Below, one piece after another: positions 50,447 through 58,132 of a stretch of 64,000 nt of DNA. The position numbers were made by a program, and so were the translations under genes. Under the pieces are notes generated by a model that was given only the letters and a program-made list of their open reading frames with translations, was not told where the DNA came from and searched no databases. Each line of letters begins with the position of its first letter. The stretch's first letter is position 1. Origin of the DNA: JBFAPK01 sp040676675 (lineage in GTDB: Bacteria > Actinomycetota > Actinomycetes > Mycobacteriales > Micromonosporaceae); NCBI RefSeq assembly GCF_040676675.1, contig NZ_JBFAPK010000026.1, positions 1 through 64,000 of the forward strand. The letters run 5' to 3'.

Positions 50447-51681
50447 GGAACCGCGGCCGGTACCGGCTCGCGGGGCGCCGCCCGGCCGGTGTCGGCGGCC
50501 GGCGCGGACCGGGCCAGTTGCAGCAGGAACTCGGCGTTGCTGCCGGTACGCCCCAACCGCTCCAGCAACTGCTCCCCGCGCTGCGGTGAGTCCGCCCCGC
50601 GCAACGCCCGGCGCAGCCGCCGTACCAGGGGCAACTCGTCCGGGGTGAGCAGCAGTTCCTCCCGGCGTGTCCCGGAGGCGTCGAGGTCGACCGCCGGGAA
50701 GACGCGCCGGTCCGCCATCGCCCGGAGCAGCCGGAGTTCGCTGTTGCCGGTGCTCTTGAACTCCTCGAAGATCAGGGTGTCGCCGGTCGAACCGGTCTCC
50801 ACCAGCGCGGTCGCGATGATCGTCAGCGAGCCGCCGTGCTCGATGTTGCGGGCGGCGCCGAGGAACCGCTTCGGCCCGTGCAGCGCGCCCGCCTCGATGC
50901 CGCCCGAGAGGACCCGCCCGCCCGACGGCGCCGCCAGGTTGTACGCCCGGCCGAGCCGCGTCAGCGAGTCGAGGAGCACGACGACGTCCCGTCCCGACTC
51001 GACGAGGCGCTTCGCCCGCTCGATCGCGAGTTCCGCCACGGCGATGTGGTCAGCCGGCGGCCGGTCGAACGTGGAGGCGACGATCTCGGCGTCGACCGTA
51101 CGCCGCATGTCGGTGACCTCCTCCGGGCGTTCGTCGATCAGTACCGCCATCAGGTGGCACTCCGGGTGGTTCGCGGCGACGGCCCGGGCGATCGCGTGCA
51201 GGACCACCGTCTTGCCGGCCTTCGGCGGCGCGACGACCAGCGCCCGCTGTCCCTTGCCGATCGGCACCAGCAGGTCGAGGACCCGGGTGGTCAGGTTCTT
51301 CGGCCCGGACTCCAGCCGCAGCCGTTCCGTCGGATGCAGCGGAGTCAACCGGTAGAACTCGGGGCGCCGGTCGATCTCCGCCGGTGCCACGCCGTTCACC
51401 GCGTCGAGCCGTACCAGCGGGGCGTGCCGGTCGCGGCGGTTCCTGCCGCCGGACGGTCCGGCCGCCCGCGACGGCGTCCGGGCGGCCCCCGTGATCTCGT
51501 CCCCGGAGCGCAGGCCGTACCGGCGGATCTCGGCCGGCGCCACGTACGCGTCGCCCGGGCCGGGCAGATATCCGTCGACCCGGACCAGGCCGTGGTCGTC
51601 GCGGATGTCGAGCAGCCCGCTGACGGGCAGCAGCCCGTCGCGGTCGCCGGCGTCCGGCCGGCGTGATTCGAGGTCTGTCAT
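50440..51681 (-). CDS. rho: Short, divergent transcription termination factor Rho
   Basis: A 413-aa hexameric RNA helicase of the Rho family. Seen: the RNA-binding cold-shock-like domain (SGLLDIRDDHGLVRVDGYLPGPGDAYV), Walker A VVAPPKAGKT, Walker B and following VVVLLDSLTRLGRAYN, and R-loop region FKSTGNSELRL. The primary-site motif GFGFLR is HGLVR here, and the N-terminal Rho_N domain and the 150-300 aa actinobacterial insertion are absent. It is therefore probably a second Rho and not the housekeeping one. ATG 51681 starts MTDLESRRP. About 530 bases of leader separate it from its likely promoter. Confidence 0.9.
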   Translation of the reverse strand: MTDLESRRPDAGDRDGLLPVSGLLDIRDDHGLVRVDGYLPGPGDAYVAPAEIRRYGLRSGDEITGAARTPSRAAGPSGGRNRRDRHAPLVRLDAVNGVAPAEIDRRPEFYRLTPLHPTERLRLESGPKNLTTRVLDLLVPIGKGQRALVVAPPKAGKTVVLHAIARAVAANHPECHLMAVLIDERPEEVTDMRRTVDAEIVASTFDRPPADHIAVAELAIERAKRLVESGRDVVVLLDSLTRLGRAYNLAAPSGGRVLSGGIEAGALHGPKRFLGAARNIEHGGSLTIIATALVETGSTGDTLIFEEFKSTGNSELRLLRAMADRRVFPAVDLDASGTRREELLLTPDELPLVRRLRRALRGADSPQRGEQLLERLGRTGSNAEFLLQLARSAPAADTGRAAPREPVPAAVPG

Positions 51682-52300
51682 GCGTTGGACTCCCACTTCG
51701 CGGTGTTGGTGGAGGGATTCGGCGCTTCGCACGGGCGGCGGGCGCTCGCCCGGGGACCTTCGCGGTCCGGGCCGGTGCGGCTCCGGACGGGGGCCGCGCG
51801 TCGCGGCGGACGCGGCGGCCCCCGGGTACGGCCACCCGCCTCGACGAGGCGGCGGCTCCGGCTGCGGCCACCCGTCCCGACCGGGCGGAAAACCGTCCCG
51901 ACCGGGCGGAAAAACGGTCGGGAGCGCGGGCGGCGGTCGGGGCGAGACTTGGTCGGCGTACCGGTGGAACCGTCGGCGGCGATCGACGGCCGGCGCGCGC
52001 GGGCGAGGCGGCGCGTACGCGGGGCTCCCGGCCGGCTCGGTGTGCCCGGGCCGACGGTGCTCCGGGGCCGGTCACCGCGCGAGCGGAGCGCTCGTCGAGC
52101 GGCTGAGGTCGGAGCGGTCGCCCGCCGCGTCCATCCGGACGGCGATACCCGCCAGAATCAGGAAGACGGCTCCCAGCAGCGGGAAGACACCCGCCAGAAT
52201 CGCCGAAGAGCCGCCTCAACGTTAACCGACCGCCGGACCGGAGACAACCGCACCCGCCGACTCGCCCCCCGACCGGCGGCCGGGGTGACCCCGGTACGCC
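51682..52300 (-). promoter_or_regulatory. Promoter and long leader of the short rho gene
   Basis: No supported gene. On the minus strand TTGTCT, 17 bases and TAACGT (near 52220) form a promoter, giving a leader of about 530 bases. It holds a direct repeat ACCCGCCAGAATC at about 52147 and 52190 and two copies of CCCGACCGGGCGGAAAA near 51876-51912. Rho genes elsewhere are autoregulated in their leaders; attenuation here is inferred. A hydrophobic frame (AILAGVFPLLGAVFLILAGI) within lacks a start codon. Confidence 0.5.
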
Positions 52301-52888
52301 CTACCCCGGCAGCCCGTCGACGTAGCGCCGCACCGCCGCGGTCGTCCGCGCGACGTCGCCGGTGGCGAGCAGGTCCAGCAGCGCCCCGCGCAGTACCGCC
52401 AGGGTGAGGGTGGCGCGTGCCCGCCGGTCGTCGGCCCGCTCGGCCGAAGCGGATTCCCCGGCGGTCAGCACGTCGAGCCAGTCCCGCACGGTCGCCTGCG
52501 CGAAGTCCGCCCAGGCTCCCCGTGGCACCACGAGGGAGTGGGCGTACGCCTCGGCCCAGAGCAGCAGCAGGCCGCGGTGTTCGGGGGCCGCCATCCAGCG
52601 CCACAGCTCGGCGACGGCGGCGCCGGTGCCGGCCACGGCGGGATCGGCGGTGCGTAGGCGCAGCCGCGCCAACAGCTCCAGCTCCTCCGCGCGGGCCCGG
52701 CCGAGCAGCGCGCGTACCAGCCCGTCCTTGCTGTCGAAGAGCAGCAGGAGGACGCGGGGGCTGGAGCCGATGGCGGTGGCCAGCGGCCGCAGCGACATCT
52801 CCGCCAGCCCGTGCGTCAGCACGTAGGCGTACGCGAGTTCGAGCAGTTCCTCGCGCCGGGCGGAGGGCGGCTTGACGGCGTCGGTCAT
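52301..52888 (-). CDS. TetR family regulator
   Basis: A 195-aa repressor: HTH in residues 10-55 (LAEMSLRPLATAIGSSPRVLLLLFDSKDGLVRAL) and a helical ligand domain. Start ATG 52888 has GAGG 8 bases upstream. It is divergent from a GNAT gene with a palindrome between. Ligand unknown. Confidence 0.93.
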   Translation of the reverse strand: MTDAVKPPSARREELLELAYAYVLTHGLAEMSLRPLATAIGSSPRVLLLLFDSKDGLVRALLGRARAEELELLARLRLRTADPAVAGTGAAVAELWRWMAAPEHRGLLLLWAEAYAHSLVVPRGAWADFAQATVRDWLDVLTAGESASAERADDRRARATLTLAVLRGALLDLLATGDVARTTAAVRRYVDGLPG

Positions 52889-52900
52889 GTGGATATCCTC

Positions 52901-52920
52901 ACTGAAACAGTCGTTTCAGT
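52901..52920. promoter_or_regulatory. TetR operator palindrome
   Basis: ACTGAAAC (52901-52908) and GTTTCAGT (52913-52920) are perfect arms around AGTC, 13 bases before the TetR start and 24 before the GNAT start. The spot suits control of both genes by the TetR protein; the half-site pattern ACTGAAAC/GTTTCAGT is common for this family. Confidence 0.75.
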
Positions 52921-52943
52921 CAACGAGACGCGAGGTGAGCGGG

Positions 52944-53579
52944 ATGGATGGCGCCGAGGTCGTCGTCCGGCGGCTGGGCCAGCCGGGCGACCTGGGTTGG
53001 GTGATCATGGCGCACGGTGAGCTCTACGCCGCCGAGTACGGATGGGACAGCAGCTTCGAGGCGCTCGTCGCCCGGATCGTGGCGGACTACGCCGACGACC
53101 ACGACCCGTCGCGGGAGGCCGCCTGGATCGCGGAGGTCGACGGCCGACGGGTGGGTTGCGTCTTCTGCGTGGCCGCGGACGACGACGGCGGTGCGCCCGA
53201 CGAGGCCGGCACGCGTCACGGGGGCGCGGACGACGCGGCCGGTCCGCGCGATGCCGCCGGTCCGCGCGACGACGGCGGTGCGGGTGACGGTGGACGGACG
53301 CCGGCCGGCGGCGCGACCGCGCAGCTGCGCATCCTGCTGGTCCATCCCGATGCCCGAGGGCGTGGACTCGGGGGACACCTCGTCGACACCTGCCTCGGCT
53401 TCGCCCGCGACGCCGGCTACGCCTCGGTGCGGCTCTGGACGAACCACCCGCTCGCCGCGGCGCGCCAGATCTACCTGCGGCGCGGCTTCAGGCTCACCGA
53501 CGAGCAGCCGCACCACAGCTTCGGGGTCGACCTCGTCGGCCAGACCTACGAGCTGGACCTGCGCGTGGTGGCCGCATAG
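52944..53579 (+). CDS. GNAT N-acetyltransferase with low-complexity insertion
   Basis: A 211-aa acetyltransferase: VVVRRLGQPGDLGWV start, AWIAEVDGRRVGCVFCV strands, acetyl-CoA loop HPDARGRGLGGHLVDTCL, and RQIYLRRGFRL. Between strands 3 and 4 lies an insertion of about 45 residues (ADDAAGPRDAAGPRDDGGAG) made of duplicated DNA. ATG 52944 follows GAGGTGAG. Probably under the divergent TetR regulator; may inactivate a drug or amine (inference). Confidence 0.9.
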   Translation: MDGAEVVVRRLGQPGDLGWVIMAHGELYAAEYGWDSSFEALVARIVADYADDHDPSREAAWIAEVDGRRVGCVFCVAADDDGGAPDEAGTRHGGADDAAGPRDAAGPRDDGGAGDGGRTPAGGATAQLRILLVHPDARGRGLGGHLVDTCLGFARDAGYASVRLWTNHPLAAARQIYLRRGFRLTDEQPHHSFGVDLVGQTYELDLRVVAA

Positions 53580-53768
53580 GGGGCGCCTCCGGAGCGCCGG
53601 CGCCGGTTGACATCGCCGGTCGGCGATTGGAAGCATTCACGATCGTCGTGGCGATTTTCGGGGAGCCGCCGGGGCCGGACGGGACGGGCGTGGGTACGCC
53701 GCGACGCCGTCGGCGGCGGCCACCTCCGACGGCGCGCCGGGCGGCTACCGGGGGAGGGGTGCGCGGGG

Positions 53769-55184
53769 ATGACCTCGGAGACGCTGCCGGTCGAGTTCCG
53801 CGCGGGCGAGCGCTGGAGCGGGCCGCTGACCTGGGGGCAGCTCGCGATCTGGGAGGTGGTCCGCTGGCTGCCGCCGGGTGACGCCTCGCTCAACCTGCTC
53901 CACGTCGGCGACGTACCGCCGGGCCGGACGACCCGGGACGTCGCGGACGCGCTGCGCCGGCTGCTGGAGCGCCACGAGGTGCTGCGTACCCGCTTCGCCC
54001 CGCCCGCGGACCCGGAGCCGCGACAGACGGTCGAGCCGCGACAGACGGTCGAGCCGCACGGTCGCCTCGACGTCGCGCTGGTCGACACGGCCGGCCGGCC
54101 CCGGGAGCGCGTCGTGGACGAGCTGGTGTCGCGGCTGCGCTCCCGTCCGTTCGACCCGGCCGCCGGGCTGCGACTGCGCGCCGCCGTGGTCACCTCCGGC
54201 GGCGCCCCGGTCGCGGTCGTGTTGGTCTTCGACCACCTGGCCGTGGACGGGTACAGCGTGGAGATCGTCGGCCGGGATCTGCGGCTGCTGCTCACCGACG
54301 GCGCCGAGCTGCCGCCGCGGGCGCTGCAACCGCGCGGGCGGGTCGCGTACGAGACCAGCGACGCGGCCCGGCGGCGGGCCGAGCAGGCGCTGGCGTACTG
54401 GACCGACGGCATCCGGGAACTGCCCGGCGCCATGCTCTCGGTCGACCCGGGTCCCGAGCGCCGACAGTGGGCGCGGATCACCTCCCGCGCGCTCCGCCTC
54501 GCCCTGCGCGAACTCGCCGACCGGCACCGGACGAGCCTCGCCATGCTCGTGCAGGCGCTGACCGGGCTGCTGCTGGGCTTCTACCGGAACGAGTCGCGGA
54601 TCGGCATCCGGCTCATCGTCTCGACCCGCTTCACCGCCGAGACCAGGGACTACGTGGGCGCCTTCAACCAGAACGGCCTGCTCCGGCTGGACCTCGGCGC
54701 CGAACCGCTGGCCGGGTTCCTCGCCCGGGCCCGGATGGCGAGCATGCGCGCGTACCAGTCCTGCGAGTGCGATCCGCTGCTGCTGGAGGAGCGGATCGAC
54801 GCCATCCGCGCCGAACGGGGCCTCGCGGCCGGCGCCTACTGCTTCATCAACGACGTCCGCCCCTTCGACGAGGTGCGCGCCGAGGGCGGGGGCGGTGGCC
54901 GCGACGGCGGGGGCGGGCCGGACCTGTTCGCTCGGATCGAGGCGGCCCGGCGACACACGAGCGTCACCGCGCTGGACCGTGACGGCCGGCAGAAGGGCGC
55001 GAAGTTCTTCCTCTTCCTGAACGCGCTGGTCGACGAGGCGCGGCTGACGCTGGCGGCGGACGGGCGGTTCCTCGCCCCGGGCTCGGCCCAGACCTTCCTG
55101 TCCGATCTGGAGTGGCTCGCGGTCGAGGCGCTCTCGGGCGACCGTACGCTGCCGGAGCTGGCCGCCGCCTGGTCGCGGCGGTAG
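53769..55184 (+). CDS. Stand-alone condensation-domain protein
   Basis: A 471-aa protein of the NRPS condensation / acyltransferase superfamily: N-terminal PLTWGQLAIWEVV, active-site motif DHLAVDGYS (usual HHxxxDG; the second His, Asp and Gly are kept), and YVGAFNQNGLLRLDL near the latch. No adenylation or carrier domain is nearby, so it resembles free-standing condensation or PapA-type acyltransferases joining two activated acyl/amine units. A duplicated RQTVEP unit (residues about 80-91) and a Gly-rich loop (about 374-384) mark insertions. ATG 53769 has GGGG 5' only; a frame open to 53607 has no better site. Confidence 0.85.
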   Translation: MTSETLPVEFRAGERWSGPLTWGQLAIWEVVRWLPPGDASLNLLHVGDVPPGRTTRDVADALRRLLERHEVLRTRFAPPADPEPRQTVEPRQTVEPHGRLDVALVDTAGRPRERVVDELVSRLRSRPFDPAAGLRLRAAVVTSGGAPVAVVLVFDHLAVDGYSVEIVGRDLRLLLTDGAELPPRALQPRGRVAYETSDAARRRAEQALAYWTDGIRELPGAMLSVDPGPERRQWARITSRALRLALRELADRHRTSLAMLVQALTGLLLGFYRNESRIGIRLIVSTRFTAETRDYVGAFNQNGLLRLDLGAEPLAGFLARARMASMRAYQSCECDPLLLEERIDAIRAERGLAAGAYCFINDVRPFDEVRAEGGGGGRDGGGGPDLFARIEAARRHTSVTALDRDGRQKGAKFFLFLNALVDEARLTLAADGRFLAPGSAQTFLSDLEWLAVEALSGDRTLPELAAAWSRR

Positions 55185-55576
55185 TGGGCCGGCGCGACCA
55201 CGCCGTACCCGGAGACGCCGCCCGGTGCGAGGGCGGCGAGAACGTAGCCGATCATCTCCCCCCAGGGGATCCCGATCCGGGCGTCCAGGGCCCGGCTCGG
55301 CTTCCGGGGGTCGTACCGCACCGCCAGATCGCCCCCGACCGGCACCCCACCCTTCCACGCTCGGACGGTCACCTCACGGGTCAGCGGCGGAGGCAGCTGC
55401 ACGACCACGCTGCCTCTCCTGATCTCCATCACGCGGGCGGTGACGACCTCTCCACGGTTCTGGAGTGTCAGCCCGAGCACGAGGAAATAGGTCGCCGCCG
55501 CCAGCAGGAGCGCCGCGAGGAGGGTGTGCAGGACGGCACCGAACAGCTCCAGACCGGGCCGCGACCTCTCGCTCAC
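54836..55576 (-). CDS. DUF3592-like membrane protein with run-on tail
   Basis: The first 130 residues look real: SERSRPGLELFGAVL, a membrane segment (AALLLAAATYFLVLGLTL), an extracytoplasmic beta region (VVTARVMEIRRGSVVVQL; GDLAVRYDPRKPSRALD) and a second membrane segment (GEMIGYVLAALAPGG), with G/C third positions throughout; this matches the DUF3592 pattern. The remaining 110 residues are antisense to the end of the condensation gene and look like read-through, Ser/Arg/Pro rich, with no recognisable fold. The stop may have been lost, extending the protein. GTG 55576 is uncertain. Confidence 0.55.
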   Translation of the reverse strand: MSERSRPGLELFGAVLHTLLAALLLAAATYFLVLGLTLQNRGEVVTARVMEIRRGSVVVQLPPPLTREVTVRAWKGGVPVGGDLAVRYDPRKPSRALDARIGIPWGEMIGYVLAALAPGGVSGYGVVAPAHYRRDQAAASSGSVRSPESASTASHSRSDRKVWAEPGARNRPSAASVSRASSTSAFRKRKNFAPFCRPSRSSAVTLVCRRAASIRANRSGPPPPSRPPPPPSARTSSKGRTSLMKQ

Positions 55577-55742
55577 CAGGATCGGTTCGTACCGGGGAAG
55601 GTGCGGCGGTCGCACGGGCTTCGATTGTCGCCGCCGTGCGCCACCAGGCCGCCGGTGTGGTGATCCGTGCACTCGGGCGGTTCGGCCGGCATTCGCCGGA
55701 TGTTCGGCTGCCCGCCTCGCCGACGCAAATCATGATCTTTAA

Positions 55743-55774
55743 GTTCCCCTGCTGGCAACGATGTAAAGGGGAAC
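55743..55774 (+). promoter_or_regulatory. Hairpin enclosing the ribosome site of the ABC operon
   Basis: GTTCCCCT (55743-55750) pairs perfectly with AGGGGAAC (55767-55774) across a 16-base loop. AAAGGGG in the right arm is the Shine-Dalgarno sequence of the ATG at 55779, so folding would hide it. As DNA the same dyad could be an operator. Either way it probably controls the ABC/phosphoesterase operon. Confidence 0.55.
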
Positions 55775-55778
55775 CGAC

Positions 55779-56771
55779 ATGGACAGGAGCCCCGCAGCCC
55801 GGGCTCGCGGGATCACGAAGTCCTTCGGCGATCTGGTCGCGCTCGACGGAGTCGACCTGGACGTCGCGGCCGGGCAGATCCACGGCCTGATCGGACCGAA
55901 CGGCGCGGGCAAGACCACCCTCCTCGGCCTGCTGTTGGGGCTGGCCGTCGCGGACAGCGGCCAGCTGGAGATCCTCGGTACGCCCGTCGGGCGGACGCTC
56001 GCCGTACCCGACGGCGTCGCGGGCTTCGTGGACGGACCCGGGCTGTATCCCTCGCTCACCCCGCGGCAGAACCTCTGGGCCCTGGCCGCCCTGCGGGGGT
56101 ACGACGCCCGACGCACCGCCGGCGTCGACGACGCGCTGGAGCAGGTCGGCCTCACCGAGGTCGCCAACGACCCGGTCCGGGGCTTCTCGCTGGGGATGCG
56201 CCAGCGGCTCGGGCTGGCGGCCGCGCTGCTCACCGGGCCGCGACTGCTCGTCCTCGACGAACCGGCCAACGGTCTGGACCCCGCCAGCAAACGCCACGTG
56301 CACCGCGTCCTCACCGGACTGGCCGCGGCCGGGACGGCGGTGGTCCTGTCGAGCCACCGGATGGACGACCTCGCCGCGCTCTGCTCCGAGGTCACCATCC
56401 TCGCCACCGGGCGGGTCGTCTTCTCCGGACCGGTGAGCAAGCTCGCCGCCGAACGGGACGAACTCGACTACCGGCTGCGTACCTCCGACCCGACGGCCGC
56501 CCGGCGGGTGGCGGCGGAGACGCCGGGCCTGCGCGTGCTGCCCGGCCGCGACAGCGCCCAACCGCCGGACGCCGACGCGCTCGTCGTCCGCGCGCCGGTG
56601 TCGGCCCTCGACGAGTTGGTGGTGCGGCTCGTGGGAGCGGGCGTGGCGGTACGCGAACTCGCGCCCGTGGTGCCGCCGCTCGAGGCCGCGTTCCTGGCCC
56701 TGACCGGGACGGAAGCCCTGACCGGGACGGAAATGGTGCCCGCCCAGACCGACCAGGAGGATTACCGATGA
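55779..56771 (+). CDS. ABC transporter ATP-binding protein
   Basis: A 330-aa ATPase: Walker A GPNGAGKTTLL near residue 41, Q-loop region VDGPGLYPSLTPRQN, signature LGMRQRLGLAAALL (SLGMRQR in place of LSGGQ, usual for ABC-2 drug or antibiotic exporters), Walker B LLVLDEPANGLDP and switch His in SSHRMDDL. The C-terminal 90 residues form the accessory domain of NatA-type proteins and end with a duplicated LTGTE. ATGA overlap with the permease gene. Confidence 0.95.
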   Translation: MDRSPAARARGITKSFGDLVALDGVDLDVAAGQIHGLIGPNGAGKTTLLGLLLGLAVADSGQLEILGTPVGRTLAVPDGVAGFVDGPGLYPSLTPRQNLWALAALRGYDARRTAGVDDALEQVGLTEVANDPVRGFSLGMRQRLGLAAALLTGPRLLVLDEPANGLDPASKRHVHRVLTGLAAAGTAVVLSSHRMDDLAALCSEVTILATGRVVFSGPVSKLAAERDELDYRLRTSDPTAARRVAAETPGLRVLPGRDSAQPPDADALVVRAPVSALDELVVRLVGAGVAVRELAPVVPPLEAAFLALTGTEALTGTEMVPAQTDQEDYR

Positions 56772-58129
56772 CCGCGACCGTGACCGCAGCCGCGCCCCGG
56801 GCCGGCGCCCGTCCGGCGCCGATGCTGCCCAGCTACCGGTTCGAGCTGGTCAAGCTGCTCTCCCAGTGGCGGATCCGGCTGCTGCTCGGGGCCTGCTGGA
56901 TCGCCCCCGCGGCGTTCGTGGCCGTGGTGAGCCAGCAGAGCACGCTGCCCACGGACACGGTCTTCGGCCGCTGGATGAACGCGACCGGCTGGGCGGGGTC
57001 GCTGGTCGTGCTCGGCTTCTCGTGCACCTGGGCACTCCCGCTGCTGACGGCGCTGGTCGCCGGCGACGTCTTCGCGGCCGAGGACCGGTTGGGCACCTGG
57101 CGCCACCTTCTCGTGGCGGTCCGCTCACCGCGGCGGATCTTCCTGGCGAAGGGCCTCGCCAGCCTCACCGTGATCCTGCTGCTCGTGGCCGGACTGGCCG
57201 GCTCGGGCATCGCGGGCGGGCTCGTCGCGGTCGGCAACCGGCCGCTCGCGGGACTGGACGGCCGTCTGCTCGCCCCGTCGGACGCGGCCACCACGGTCCT
57301 GCTCGCCTGGGCGTGCGTACTGGTGCCCACGCTGGCGTTCGCCGCGGTCGGGCTTCTCGGCTCGGTGGCCCTGGGCCGCTCCCCGATGGGGCTGCTGATG
57401 CCCGCGCTGCTCGCCTTCGCGCTGCAACTCGCGCAGCTGCTGCCACTGCCGGTGGCGGTACGGATGGCCCTGCCGAGCCACGCCTTCCTCGCCTGGCGCG
57501 GGCTCTTCACCAGCCCGGTGCAGGCGGGACCCCTCCTGATCGGGCTCGCGGTGAGCCTGGCCTGGGCGGTCGCCGCCACCGCGCTCGCGTACCGGCTGTT
57601 CCTGCGGCGCGACTTCACCGACCTGTCGTACGACGGGTCGGGGCGGCGCGTCCTCGTGGCGGGGGCGCTGCCGCTGACCGTGCTGGTCGCCCTCACCGTC
57701 GGTGTGCTCGCCGGCGCGACCCCGGCCACGGGATCGGGGATCGAGCAGGTCAAGCTCCAGGACTCGCTGGCCACGTCGTACGCCCACCTCTACCGGCTGC
57801 AGACCCGGGAGCTGCATCGCCCCGACGTCACCGAGGCCCAACTGGGGGCGACCGCGGCCTGCGACAAGGGCGGCTCCCGCGTCGTCGACCAGGGACCGGG
57901 CAACGACTGGCGGTGCGTCGTCTCCTGGCATCTCCCCGGCGCGACCGCCGTCGGCACCGCCATCTACCAGCTCGACGTCACCGCGGACGGGCGGTACGTC
58001 GCCGACGGAGACGGACCGAAGGAGGTGAACGGCTACTTCCAGGTGCGCACCCCCACCGGGGACGCACCCAACCCCCTGTGGCAGTTCGACGGGAACGTCG
58101 ACCTGCTCACAAGCAAGCCAAAGGAATAA
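56768..58129 (+). CDS. ABC-2 type permease with extracellular C-terminal domain
   Basis: A 453-aa permease: six membrane segments (about 35-320; for example LVVLGFSCTWALPLLTALVAG, LPLTVLVALTVGVLAG) and then about 130 extracellular residues, which is unusual for a NatB-type permease. The outer domain has two Cys (TAACDKGG, DWRCVVSW) placed like DUF4333-type small domains and ends with a Phe/Gln-rich strand. It pairs with the ATPase before it and lies 3 bases before the phosphoesterase gene. Export of a lipid or glycan substrate is inferred. Confidence 0.92.
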   Translation: MTATVTAAAPRAGARPAPMLPSYRFELVKLLSQWRIRLLLGACWIAPAAFVAVVSQQSTLPTDTVFGRWMNATGWAGSLVVLGFSCTWALPLLTALVAGDVFAAEDRLGTWRHLLVAVRSPRRIFLAKGLASLTVILLLVAGLAGSGIAGGLVAVGNRPLAGLDGRLLAPSDAATTVLLAWACVLVPTLAFAAVGLLGSVALGRSPMGLLMPALLAFALQLAQLLPLPVAVRMALPSHAFLAWRGLFTSPVQAGPLLIGLAVSLAWAVAATALAYRLFLRRDFTDLSYDGSGRRVLVAGALPLTVLVALTVGVLAGATPATGSGIEQVKLQDSLATSYAHLYRLQTRELHRPDVTEAQLGATAACDKGGSRVVDQGPGNDWRCVVSWHLPGATAVGTAIYQLDVTADGRYVADGDGPKEVNGYFQVRTPTGDAPNPLWQFDGNVDLLTSKPKE

Positions 58130-58132
58130 TCC

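Noticed and set aside
52090..52215. Small membrane protein encoded in the rho leader
   Set aside because: A hydrophobic frame exists but an in-frame stop lies just upstream and no ATG, GTG or TTG begins it.
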